DNA from: Flavobacterium sp. DG2-3
GTDB lineage: Bacteria > Bacteroidota > Bacteroidia > Flavobacteriales > Flavobacteriaceae
DNA: 64,000 nt
Reading direction: 5' to 3'
Assembly (NCBI RefSeq): GCF_030730925.1
Contig: NZ_JAVAMB010000016.1
Span: 38,536 to 102,535, forward strand
In this document: piece after piece, positions 33,439 to 41,723 of the stretch
How positions within the stretch are numbered: the stretch's first letter is position 1
How the letters are laid out: each line of letters starts with the position of its first letter
Notes under the pieces: model-generated
Told to the model about the DNA's origin: nothing
What the model saw: the letters and a program-made list of their open reading frames with translations, nothing else
Databases searched by the model: none
Program-made: the position numbers and the translations under genes

Positions 33439-33939
33439 ATGAATTTAACGAAAATTTTAGCCATTTCAGGAAAACCAGGTTTATACGAATTAAAAGTACA
33501 AACTCGTACAGGTTTTGTGGCGGAATCATTAATTGATGGGAAGAAGATTACTGTAAATCTAAAAAGCAATGTAAGTTTATTGTCTGAAATTTCGATTTAT
33601 ACTTATGAAGGTGAAAAACCGTTAACTGAAGTAATGCAGCAGATTGCCGTTAAAGAAAATAAAGGACAAGCTATCTCTCACAAAGAAGATAATGCTACTT
33701 TGTCTGCTTATTTCAAACAAATTCTTCCAGATTATGATGAAGAAAGAGTTTATCCATCAGATATCAAAAAAGTATTAAACTGGTACAACACGCTTCAAGC
33801 AAAAGGTTTGGTTACAGATTTAGCTCCTGCAGTTGAAGAACCAAAAGAAGAAGCGCCAGCAGCTGCTGAAAAACCGAAAAAAGCGCCAGCAGCAAAAAAA
33901 GCTCCAGCAAAAAAGGCAGCTACTAAAAAAGAAGAATAA
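33439..33939 (+). CDS. DUF5606 family protein
   Basis: 166 residues. Opens MNLTKILAISGKPGLYELK, the DUF5606 signature, with a second conserved part (DYDEERVYPSDIKKVLNWY). A low-complexity Ala/Lys/Pro tail from about residue 138 resembles histone-H1-like nucleic-acid-binding tails. Function not established. It sits 61 bp after def, and a terminator follows. Confidence 0.82.
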   Translation: MNLTKILAISGKPGLYELKVQTRTGFVAESLIDGKKITVNLKSNVSLLSEISIYTYEGEKPLTEVMQQIAVKENKGQAISHKEDNATLSAYFKQILPDYDEERVYPSDIKKVLNWYNTLQAKGLVTDLAPAVEEPKEEAPAAAEKPKKAPAAKKAPAKKAATKKEE

Positions 33940-33958
33940 TATTTTACATATTCAAAAT

Positions 33959-33998
33959 TTAAAATCCTGTTGAGATGGTTTCTTGACAGGATTTTTTA
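33959..33998 (+). terminator. terminator after the DUF5606 gene
   Basis: AAAATCCTGT pairs with ACAGGATTTT (10 bp), followed by further Ts. mazG, 39 bp on, must rely on read-through or its own promoter. Confidence 0.8.
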
Positions 33999-34036
33999 CT
34001 TTTACAGAATCGAGTTAAATCAAAAGAAACTTCAAA

Positions 34037-34807
34037 ATGAGCAGAGAAAACCAGTTAAAAGCATTTGAAAGATTATTAAATATAATGGATGAACTTCGTG
34101 AGCAATGCCCGTGGGATAAAAAACAAACTCTGCAGACGTTGAGACATTTAACAATCGAAGAAACCTATGAATTGGGAGATGCTATTTTGGACAATGATCT
34201 AAATGAAGTTAAAAAAGAACTCGGAGATTTACTGCTTCATATTGTTTTTTATGCGAAAATAGGAAGCGAAACCAATGATTTTGACATTGCTGATGTGTGC
34301 AATGAAATCTGCGAAAAGCTGATTCACCGTCATCCTCATATTTATGGAGATGTAAAAGTAGAAAATGAAGAAGAAGTAAAACAAAACTGGGAAAAACTTA
34401 AACTGAAAGAAGGGAAAAAATCAGTTTTAGAAGGCGTTCCAAGAAGTCTTCCAGCCTTGGTTAAAGCAAGCAGAATTCAAGACAAAGTAAAAGGTGTGGG
34501 CTTTGACTGGGAAGAACCTCATCAAGTTTGGGACAAAGTGCAAGAAGAATTACAAGAATTACAAGACGAAGTAAAAACAGGAAATCAAGATAAAATTGAA
34601 GACGAGTTTGGAGACGTGCTGTTTTCTATGATTAATTATGCAAGATTTTTAAATGTAAATCCAGAAGATGCTTTAGAAAGAACCAATAAAAAGTTTATTA
34701 AACGCTTTCAGTATTTAGAAAGTAAAGCAAATGAATTAGGAAAACCATTAATGGATATGACGCTAACAGAAATGGATGTTTTCTGGAACGAAGCTAAAAA
34801 ACTCTAG
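34037..34807 (+). CDS. mazG: nucleoside triphosphate pyrophosphohydrolase
   Basis: 256 residues, two tandem MazG domains. First: CPWDKKQTLQTLRHLTIEETYELGDAI with EEExxE-type metal ligands; second: KVQEELQELQDEV and DEFGDVLFSMINYARF. It hydrolyses NTPs to NMP and pyrophosphate and moderates the stringent response in E. coli. The stop overlaps that of the convergent Crp/Fnr regulator gene in the sequence CTAG (34804-34807). Confidence 0.93.
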   Translation: MSRENQLKAFERLLNIMDELREQCPWDKKQTLQTLRHLTIEETYELGDAILDNDLNEVKKELGDLLLHIVFYAKIGSETNDFDIADVCNEICEKLIHRHPHIYGDVKVENEEEVKQNWEKLKLKEGKKSVLEGVPRSLPALVKASRIQDKVKGVGFDWEEPHQVWDKVQEELQELQDEVKTGNQDKIEDEFGDVLFSMINYARFLNVNPEDALERTNKKFIKRFQYLESKANELGKPLMDMTLTEMDVFWNEAKKL

Positions 34808-35487
34808 TTATCGGCTAATTTCTTTAAAGCGCGAACGTCTTTAAGCATAATTTTTTTACCAACTAATTCTATTAATCCCAATTTATTAAAATCAGATAAC
34901 AGACGAATACAGCTTTCAGTTGCAGTACCAATAATGCCAGCAAGTTCTTCTCTTGTTAGTTGAACTCTAAGCGTTTTATCAGTGTCTTCGCCAAATTCAT
35001 CATGCAAATGCAGTAAAGTTTCAGCAAGTCTTTGCTTTACTGTTTTTTGAACTAAAGCAATTTTTTCGTTCTCAGATTCTTTCAAATCTTCACAAACAGA
35101 CTGCATCAGATTCAAAGAAAACTGATTGTTGTTGTTGAAGAAATTAATGATTTCTGTTTTAGGAATAAAACAAACCTCCATGTCGGCAATCGCTTTTGCA
35201 GTTAAGTTTGCCGGTTCGTTGCTAATCATAGAACGCTGTCCTAGAAGTTCACCAGATTTTACCAATTTTACAATTTGATCTTTTCCGTTTGCACTCAGTT
35301 TAGAAAGCTTACCAACACCATCTTTTATGCAGAAAACTCCATTAGTCACTTCGCCTTCTTCAAAAATGGCTTCACCCTTTTTAATTTTGTAAGAGGTTTT
35401 ACTGCTGGCCAATTTAATAACTTCGTCTTTATTAAGTGCTTTTAAAGAACTTAGCTGGCGTACTATGCATTGATCACATTTGTTCAT
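34804..35487 (-). CDS. Crp/Fnr-family transcriptional regulator
   Basis: 227 residues from ATG 35487 (MNKCDQCIVRQL); the longer start at 35508 lies upstream of the predicted transcription start. An N-terminal CxxC (Cys4, Cys7) precedes a cyclic-nucleotide-binding-type beta-roll. Further cysteines are in GVFCIKDG, MEVCFIP and QSVCEDL. The C-terminal HTH carries the recognition helix TATESCIRLLSDF, in which the E and R of FNR's E-x-x-x-R are kept but FNR Ser212 is Ile. It is divergent from ccoI and adjacent to the cbb3 locus, so it is the likely oxygen/redox activator for the palindromes found there. Confidence 0.85.
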   Translation of the reverse strand: MNKCDQCIVRQLSSLKALNKDEVIKLASSKTSYKIKKGEAIFEEGEVTNGVFCIKDGVGKLSKLSANGKDQIVKLVKSGELLGQRSMISNEPANLTAKAIADMEVCFIPKTEIINFFNNNNQFSLNLMQSVCEDLKESENEKIALVQKTVKQRLAETLLHLHDEFGEDTDKTLRVQLTREELAGIIGTATESCIRLLSDFNKLGLIELVGKKIMLKDVRALKKLADN

Positions 35488-35505
35488 GACAATAGTTGTT
35501 TGCTG

Positions 35506-35513
35506 CAAAAATA
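35506..35513 (-). promoter_or_regulatory. -7 element (TATTTTTG) for the Crp/Fnr gene
   Basis: The reverse complement of 35506-35513 is TATTTTTG; the predicted start site is about 35501, leaving a 14-nt leader to ATG 35487. Confidence 0.5.
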
Positions 35514-35625
35514 AGCATATTTAAGATTTTTAGCCATTATTATATCGTAAAATTATTATAAATTAGAATTGGCTTAAATTTCAGCTTTTTATTTTTAGTA
35601 AATTAGAATTCAATTTCAAAATTAC

Positions 35626-35669
35626 ATGACAATTATCATCTTAATAATTGTGCTTTAATTGGAAATTTG
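35626..35669 (+). promoter_or_regulatory. Fnr-like box plus -7 element for ccoI
   Basis: ATGACAATTATCAT (35626-35639) has one imperfect pair. Its centre (35632.5) is 29.5 bp before GAAATTTG (35662-35669), which differs from TAnnTTTG only in the first base. It lies in the gap between the Fnr-like regulator and ccoI. Confidence 0.72.
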
Positions 35670-35689
35670 CGGCATATAAAAACAAGTTT

Positions 35690-38074
35690 ATGAGGGAGCA
35701 AAGTTGTTTTCATTGTGGTTTATCTATTGAACAAAATGAAGAAATTGATTTTGACGATAAGAAGTTTTGTTGCACAGGCTGTAAAACGGTTTACGAAATT
35801 TTCAGCAGCAACGATCTTACTTCTTATTATGATTTTGAAAAGTCTCCGGGAGCCACACCGCAAGACATTAAAGGAAAATATGACTTTTTAGAAAACGAAG
35901 CCATACTTTCAAAAATTTTAGAATTTCAGGAAGGAAATACTTCAATTGTTTCGCTGAATATTCCACACATCCATTGCAGTTCTTGTATCTGGATATTAGA
36001 AAATTTAAATCGACTTCAGCCCGGAATCAGTACTTCTCAAGTTAATTTCCACGAAAAAAGAGTTAGAATTACCTTTAATTCGGATGTGGTTTCTTTAAAA
36101 GAAATCGCTTATCTCTTAAGTTCAATAGGCTATGAACCTTATATTAGTTTAGAAAATTACGGAACCGAAAAAGCAAAAATAGATAGAAGTCTAACCTATA
36201 AATTAGGTGTTGCATTTTTTTGTTTCGGAAATATTATGCTGCTTTCATTTCCAGAGTATTTTGAAATGAAAGAATTTTGGCTCGATAGCTACAAACCATT
36301 TTTTAGGTTACTCATTTTTCTTTTAGCATTACCAAGTTTCTTATACTCAGCGAGCGGCTATTATATTTCTGCTTATCACAGCATTAGGACCAGAATGCTT
36401 AATATCGATGTTCCGATTGCTTTAGGAATAATTGTGATGTTTATCCGAAGCACTTATGATATGGTTATGGATCACGGTCCAGGTTTTTTTGATAGTTTGG
36501 CCAGTTTAGTGTTTTTTATGCTTCTGGGTAAAATGTTTCAGATTAAAACCTATAGTTTCTTAAGTTTCGAAAGAGATTTTAAATCTTATTTCCCAATCGC
36601 CATTACCAAAATAAATAAAGACGCTTCAGAAGAAAACGTTGCCATTTATGATGTTTTAAAAGGAGACCGATTGTTAATCAGAAATCAGGAACTGATACCT
36701 GTTGATGGAATTTTAATTAGCGAAAGCGCAGAAATAGATTATAGTTTCGTAACAGGAGAAGCAGTGCCAATTACTAAAAAATCTGGAGATAAAGTATTTG
36801 CAGGAGGAAAGCAGATTGGAAAAGTAATCGAAATGGAAGTTTTGCATTCGGTTTCGCAGAGTTATTTAACGCAGTTATGGAGTAACGAAATTTTTCAGAA
36901 AAAAGTAGATCAGAAACACAAAACCATAACAGACGCAATAAGCCGATATTTTACTCCGATTTTATTATTAATTGCATTTGCTGGTTTCGGTTATTGGATT
37001 TTTATTGATGCCAATACCGCTTTTAATGTTTTTACAGCGGTATTAATTGTGGCTTGTCCGTGTGCTTTGGCCCTTACAGCACCGTTTACTTTTGGAAACA
37101 TATTACGAATTTTAGGTAAAAAGAAATTTTATTTAAAAAACGCCATCGTAATAGAACAGCTTGCCAAAGTCGATACTATTGTTTTTGATAAAACAGGAAC
37201 AATCACGACTAATAAAAAATCCAATATAATGTACGAAGGAATTCCTATTTCAGATAAAGATATTGTATGGATTAAAAATGTATTGCGAGGATCAAACCAT
37301 CCTTTAAGCCGAATGCTTTATGATTTTCTTCCAGAAGCTAAACGTATTGCTGTAGATAATTTTCAAGAAATTACTGGAAAAGGGATTTTAGCAACTGCTG
37401 AAGGCAAAGAAATTAAAATTGGTTCTGGACAGTTTGTCAATGATATAGTTCTAGATGGTTCGGAAATTGAAAAAACAGCGTTGCATATTAAAATAGGAGA
37501 AGTTTACTTCGGGAAATATACTTTTCAAAATCAATATAGAGAAGGTTTAGAAAAGCTTTTTGAAAATCTGAGTAAAGATTATAATATCAAAGTGCTTTCT
37601 GGTGATAATGATGGAGAAAGATCAAATCTAGAAGCCATTTTGCCAAAAGGAACCGAATTGATATTCAATCAAAAACCAGAGCAAAAATTGGAATACATCA
37701 AAAAGCTTCAAGAAAAAGGCCAGAACGTAATGATGGTAGGCGATGGACTGAATGATGCGGGTGCTTTGGCGCAAAGTAATGTTGGTATTTCTATATCAGA
37801 AAATGTAAATGTCTTTTCGCCTGCCTGTGATGCAATTTTAGACGCTTCAGAGTTTTCACGCCTTAATTACTTTTTAAAACTTTCTCATAAAGCTATTTCG
37901 ATTATAAAAATGAGCTTTGGATTGTCATTGCTGTACAACGTCGTTGGGCTTGCATTTGCAGTTACGGGAAATCTGCTTCCATTAGTTGCAGCTATCATCA
38001 TGCCATTGAGTACAATTACAATTGTGAGCTTTGTTACTTTTATGTCTAACTATTTCAGCAACAGAAATTTATAA
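35690..38074 (+). CDS. ccoI: CcoI/FixI-type copper-transporting P-type ATPase
   Basis: 794 residues from ATG 35690 (MREQSCFHCGL). In order: a Cys-rich N-terminal metal-binding domain (CFHC, CCTGC), an HMA domain with HIHCSSCIWILENL, eight membrane helices, the translocation motif VACPCALAL, the phosphorylation site VFDKTGTITT and the hinge VGDGLNDAG. P1B ATPases of this kind deliver copper for assembly of cbb3 oxidase. It lies directly upstream of ccoS and ccoNO and has an Fnr-like box in its promoter. Confidence 0.92.
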   Translation: MREQSCFHCGLSIEQNEEIDFDDKKFCCTGCKTVYEIFSSNDLTSYYDFEKSPGATPQDIKGKYDFLENEAILSKILEFQEGNTSIVSLNIPHIHCSSCIWILENLNRLQPGISTSQVNFHEKRVRITFNSDVVSLKEIAYLLSSIGYEPYISLENYGTEKAKIDRSLTYKLGVAFFCFGNIMLLSFPEYFEMKEFWLDSYKPFFRLLIFLLALPSFLYSASGYYISAYHSIRTRMLNIDVPIALGIIVMFIRSTYDMVMDHGPGFFDSLASLVFFMLLGKMFQIKTYSFLSFERDFKSYFPIAITKINKDASEENVAIYDVLKGDRLLIRNQELIPVDGILISESAEIDYSFVTGEAVPITKKSGDKVFAGGKQIGKVIEMEVLHSVSQSYLTQLWSNEIFQKKVDQKHKTITDAISRYFTPILLLIAFAGFGYWIFIDANTAFNVFTAVLIVACPCALALTAPFTFGNILRILGKKKFYLKNAIVIEQLAKVDTIVFDKTGTITTNKKSNIMYEGIPISDKDIVWIKNVLRGSNHPLSRMLYDFLPEAKRIAVDNFQEITGKGILATAEGKEIKIGSGQFVNDIVLDGSEIEKTALHIKIGEVYFGKYTFQNQYREGLEKLFENLSKDYNIKVLSGDNDGERSNLEAILPKGTELIFNQKPEQKLEYIKKLQEKGQNVMMVGDGLNDAGALAQSNVGISISENVNVFSPACDAILDASEFSRLNYFLKLSHKAISIIKMSFGLSLLYNVVGLAFAVTGNLLPLVAAIIMPLSTITIVSFVTFMSNYFSNRNL

Positions 38075-38130
38075 TGAATTTAAATTGTATCATAAGATAT
38101 TTTTTATAAATTTAACATATCTTTTTGTTT

Positions 38131-38174
38131 ATGATAATTATCATATTTTATGCGCCCTTAACGAAGTAATTTTG
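38131..38174 (+). promoter_or_regulatory. Fnr-like box plus -7 element for the cco operon
   Basis: ATGATAATTATCAT (38131-38144) is a perfect 14-bp palindrome. Its centre (38137.5) is 29.5 bp before TAATTTTG (38167-38174), a full TAnnTTTG match. The predicted start site is about 38179 and ccoS starts at 38193. Confidence 0.78.
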
Positions 38175-38192
38175 TTAATATAAATCTAAGGT

Positions 38193-38384
38193 ATGAGTGT
38201 TATTTATCTATTAATTTCAGTAAGTATTTTTGTGGCAATCTGTTTCTTTATTGCCTTTATCGCAGCTGTCAAATCTGGACAGTATGATGATGATTATACG
38301 CCTTCAGTCAGAATTCTTTTCGATGACGAAACCAAAATTAATTCCCAAAATAATAATTCACCAATCGAAGAAAAACAAGTATAA
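38193..38384 (+). CDS. ccoS: cbb3-type oxidase assembly protein CcoS
   Basis: 63 residues. A single N-terminal membrane helix (SVIYLLISVSIFVAICFFIAF) is followed by the CcoS-typical GQYDD and acidic DDETK. It is required for cofactor insertion into cbb3 oxidase in other bacteria. Its stop codon is 2 bp from the start of ccoNO. Confidence 0.85.
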   Translation: MSVIYLLISVSIFVAICFFIAFIAAVKSGQYDDDYTPSVRILFDDETKINSQNNNSPIEEKQV

Positions 38385-38386
38385 TT

Positions 38387-40573
38387 ATGGAAATGGAACA
38401 GTTTTATTACGACAACAAAATTGTAAAAAAATTCATTTACGCCACAATACTCTTTGGGGTTGTGGGTATGTTAGTGGGACTTACCTTAGCGGTAATGTAC
38501 CTTTTTCCCAACATGACAGATGGGATTTCGTGGCTTAGTTATGGGCGTTTAAGACCTTTACACACTAATGCAGTTATTTTTGCCTTTGTGGGTAATGCCT
38601 TTTTTGCCGGCATGTACTACTCGCTACAAAGATTGCTAAAAGCCAGAATGTTTAGTGATTTTCTTAGTAATCTTCATTTCTGGGGATGGCAGTTAATTAT
38701 TGTAGCCGCCGCAATCACACTTCCGTTAGGTTATACTTCTTCTAAAGAATATGCAGAGCTAGAGTGGCCAATTGACATTGCAATCGCTTTAATTTGGGTT
38801 GTAATGGGAATTAATATGATTGGTACAATGTTGCGTCGTAGAGAACGTCATTTGTATGTTGCAATCTGGTTCTATTTGGCAACATTTGTAACGGTAGCAG
38901 TACTGCATATCTTTAATAATATTGAAATTCCAGTTTCGGCTTTAAAAAGTTATTCTGTCTATGCGGGAGTTCAAGATGCACTTGTGCAATGGTGGTACGG
39001 GCATAATGCGGTGGCATTCTTCCTTACAACTCCTTTCTTGGGATTGATGTATTATTTCGTTCCAAAAATTGCAAACAGACCTGTATACTCTTATAGATTA
39101 TCTATTATTCACTTTTGGTCTTTAATCTTTATTTATATCTGGGCAGGGCCACACCACTTATTATATTCTGCTCTACCAAACTGGGCACAGAACTTAGGAG
39201 TTGCATTCTCAGTTATGCTAATTGCTCCATCTTGGGGAGGTATGATCAATGGTCTTCTTACTTTAAGAGGTGCTTGGGATAAAGTTCGTGAAGAACCAGT
39301 TTTAAAATTCTTTGTAGTAGCTATTACAGGTTATGGTATGGCAACTTTTGAAGGTCCAATGTTATCTTTAAAAAATGTAAATGCTATTGCGCACTATACG
39401 GACTGGATCGTAGCTCACGTACACGTAGGAGCTTTAGCTTGGAATGGTTTTATGTCATTTGGTATTATTTATTGGTTGATTCCAAGAATGACAAAATCGG
39501 AGCTATTCTCTAAAAAATTAGCAAACTTCCATTTCTGGATTGGTACTTTAGGTATTATTGTATATACAATCCCATTATATGTAGCTGGTTTCCAACAAGC
39601 TTCTATGTGGAAACAATTTAATCCAGATGGTACCTTAACTTATGGAAACTTCCTTGAAACGGTAACAGCTATTATGCCAATGTATTGGATGAGAGCTATT
39701 GGAGGTAGTTTATACCTAATAGGTATGCTAACATTAGTTTACAACATAATTAAGACTGTAAAAGCAGGTCAGACTATTGAAGATGAATTGGCTCAGGCTC
39801 CAGCTTTACAAACAATAAAAAGCAGTAGATTAAGTGGAGAGAAATTCCACTCATGGTTAGAAAGAAAACCAATTCAATTAACCATTTTAGCTACAATCGC
39901 AATTTTAATTGGAGGTATTATTCAGATTGTGCCGACAATTATGGTAAAATCAAATATCCCAACTATTTCAAGTGTAAAACCATATACACCGCTAGAACTT
40001 GAAGGACGTGATTTATATATCAGAGAGGGTTGTGTTGGATGTCACTCACAGTCAGTTCGTCCATTTAGAAGTGAAGTGGAACGTTATGGAGTTCAGTCAA
40101 AAGCAGGAGAGTTTGTTTATGATCATCCATTCTTATGGGGATCAAAACGTACAGGTCCAGATTTATTAAGAGTAGGTGGTAAATATAATGACAACTGGCA
40201 CTTTAACCACATGTGGAATCCGCAAAGTACATCTGCAGGATCGATTATGCCAGGTTATAAATGGTTATTTGACAATAAGCCAATGGATACTTCTTTGACA
40301 CAGAAGAAAATGCAGGCAATGATTTCATTAGGTGTGCCATATTCTCCAGAAGATGTTGCAAATGCACAGAAAACTTTAAGAGAGCAGGCGGTTAAAATTG
40401 AAAAAAACTTAGAAAGCGATCCTGATTTTGTGAAGAGTTATGAAGACAGCCGTAAAAAAGCTGCAGCAAAAGGCGAAAAATTCATTCCGATGAACGAAAG
40501 AGAAATCGTAGCGCTGATTGCTTATATTCAAAGACTTGGTACTGATATTAAAGTAAAAGAAACTTCAAAATAA
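38387..40573 (+). CDS. ccoNO: cbb3 oxidase subunits I and II fused (CcoN-CcoO)
   Basis: 728 residues. Residues 1 to about 480 are CcoN: twelve membrane helices with heme/copper His ligands in HTNAVIFAFVGN, WWYGHNAVAFFLTT, GPHHLLY and HVHVGALAWNGF. After one more helix, residues about 530-728 are CcoO: the c-type heme site REGCVGCHSQSVRPF and the distal PGYKWLF Met-ligand region (SIMPGY). It reduces oxygen to water at high affinity and pumps protons. The fusion is known in Bacteroidota. Confidence 0.94.
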   Translation: MEMEQFYYDNKIVKKFIYATILFGVVGMLVGLTLAVMYLFPNMTDGISWLSYGRLRPLHTNAVIFAFVGNAFFAGMYYSLQRLLKARMFSDFLSNLHFWGWQLIIVAAAITLPLGYTSSKEYAELEWPIDIAIALIWVVMGINMIGTMLRRRERHLYVAIWFYLATFVTVAVLHIFNNIEIPVSALKSYSVYAGVQDALVQWWYGHNAVAFFLTTPFLGLMYYFVPKIANRPVYSYRLSIIHFWSLIFIYIWAGPHHLLYSALPNWAQNLGVAFSVMLIAPSWGGMINGLLTLRGAWDKVREEPVLKFFVVAITGYGMATFEGPMLSLKNVNAIAHYTDWIVAHVHVGALAWNGFMSFGIIYWLIPRMTKSELFSKKLANFHFWIGTLGIIVYTIPLYVAGFQQASMWKQFNPDGTLTYGNFLETVTAIMPMYWMRAIGGSLYLIGMLTLVYNIIKTVKAGQTIEDELAQAPALQTIKSSRLSGEKFHSWLERKPIQLTILATIAILIGGIIQIVPTIMVKSNIPTISSVKPYTPLELEGRDLYIREGCVGCHSQSVRPFRSEVERYGVQSKAGEFVYDHPFLWGSKRTGPDLLRVGGKYNDNWHFNHMWNPQSTSAGSIMPGYKWLFDNKPMDTSLTQKKMQAMISLGVPYSPEDVANAQKTLREQAVKIEKNLESDPDFVKSYEDSRKKAAAKGEKFIPMNEREIVALIAYIQRLGTDIKVKETSK

Positions 40574-40580
40574 CAGCATT

Positions 40581-40775
40581 ATGTTTGAACAGATAAAACA
40601 CAATATGGAAACGATATCGGGTATAGAAATTTACCCGATAATTTCCCTCTTAATTTTCTTCTTATTCTTTGTAGGATTAGGAATTTGGGTATTCTCTTAT
40701 AGAAAAGAAAAAATTCAAGAAATGAGTAATATACCTTTAGATGAAGGGCTTAGTATAATTACAAAAGATAGATAA
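40581..40775 (+). CDS. ccoQ: CcoQ-like small cbb3 subunit
   Basis: 64 residues, one membrane helix (about 18-40) followed by a short basic/acidic tail. It lies between ccoNO and ccoP with gaps of 7 and 2 bp. Identification is from position and topology; CcoQ sequences are weakly conserved. The second Met (40605) is an alternative start. Confidence 0.75.
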   Translation: MFEQIKHNMETISGIEIYPIISLLIFFLFFVGLGIWVFSYRKEKIQEMSNIPLDEGLSIITKDR

Positions 40776-40777
40776 AA

Positions 40778-41713
40778 ATGAAAAAGTTTTTCCCAGTATA
40801 TGTTAGAGTACCGTTGATTTTCTTCATCGTATTTGCTTTGATGGAATATTTTATAGATTCAGGCGACAAGCCAGCTTTTGTAAAATACCCAATGGTAGCG
40901 CTCTTTTTATTTGTCTTTTTGTTTATTCTGATTGCTATCGAAATTACACTTAGCGCTGTAAATAGAGTAATGTATCAGTTGCTGACACCTGAAGAAAAAG
41001 CACAAAAAGAACTTGAGGAAAGTTTAAGTTTCAAAGAAAGCACTTGGTTTAAAAACCTAATGCATAAATTGACAAAAACGGAACCAATTGAAAAAGAAGG
41101 CGATTTGTTGATGGATCATGATTATGACGGAATCAAAGAGCTAGATAATAATTTACCGCCTTGGTGGGTATATCTGTTCTATATCTGTATCATATTTGGA
41201 GTAATTTATGTTATTCGTTATGATGTTCTAGGAGCCGATGATCAGGAAATGGAGCTGAAAAAAGAATTGGCTCAAGCAAAAATTGATGTTGCTGAATACA
41301 TGAAAACAGCACCAGATTTAATGGATGAAAAAACGGTTGTTTTACTAAAGGATACACCAAGCTTAGATGAAGGTAAAACAATCTTTACTACCAATTGCGC
41401 CGCTTGTCACCGTGCTGATGCGGGAGGTCAGATTGGACCAAACCTTACCGATGATAAATGGATTTTAGGGGGAGGAATTAAAAATCTTTTCCATACCATT
41501 ACAAATGGAGGTAGAGATGGTAAAGGGATGATTGCTTGGAAAGGAACCCTAAAACCAAAAGAAATACAAAAAGTGGCTAGTTATATTCTGTCTTTACAAG
41601 GTAGTAATCCTAAAGATCCTAAGGAAGCAGAAGGAGAGGTTTGGGTAGACGATAGTGCTCCTAAAACCGATGCTGCCGCAACTGCAAAAGATACCACAGA
41701 AGTTAAAAAATAA
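40778..41713 (+). CDS. ccoP: CcoP-like cbb3 oxidase subunit III, single heme
   Basis: 311 residues. An N-terminal hydrophobic hairpin (about 8-66), the CcoP signature DGIKELDNNLPPWWVYLFY (about 116-134) with a further helix, and one cytochrome c domain with NCAACH (about 209) and GMIAWKG. Proteobacterial CcoP carries two hemes; only one CxxCH is present here, which seems usual for this phylum. The C-terminal tail is low-complexity Asp/Lys/Ala. It delivers electrons to CcoO/CcoN. Confidence 0.9.
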   Translation: MKKFFPVYVRVPLIFFIVFALMEYFIDSGDKPAFVKYPMVALFLFVFLFILIAIEITLSAVNRVMYQLLTPEEKAQKELEESLSFKESTWFKNLMHKLTKTEPIEKEGDLLMDHDYDGIKELDNNLPPWWVYLFYICIIFGVIYVIRYDVLGADDQEMELKKELAQAKIDVAEYMKTAPDLMDEKTVVLLKDTPSLDEGKTIFTTNCAACHRADAGGQIGPNLTDDKWILGGGIKNLFHTITNGGRDGKGMIAWKGTLKPKEIQKVASYILSLQGSNPKDPKEAEGEVWVDDSAPKTDAAATAKDTTEVKK

Positions 41714-41723
41714 TTAGAATATC

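Noticed and set aside
35476..35499. Autoregulatory Fnr-like half site at the Fnr-like gene (ATGAC-AATA-GTTGT)
   Set aside because: Only one half site matches, it overlaps the start codon, and the position relative to the -7 element does not fit.
35596..35639. The ccoI palindrome acting also on the divergent Fnr-like gene
   Set aside because: At the mirror distance the minus strand reads ATTTACTA, not TAnnTTTG.
38131..38144. Fur box as an explanation of the ATGATAATTATCAT palindrome
   Set aside because: The half site resembles a Fur box core, but the related sites (ATGAC...GTCAT) do not, and the fixed -41.5 position with low-oxygen genes fits an Fnr-type activator better. It is kept as an alternative only for this one site.
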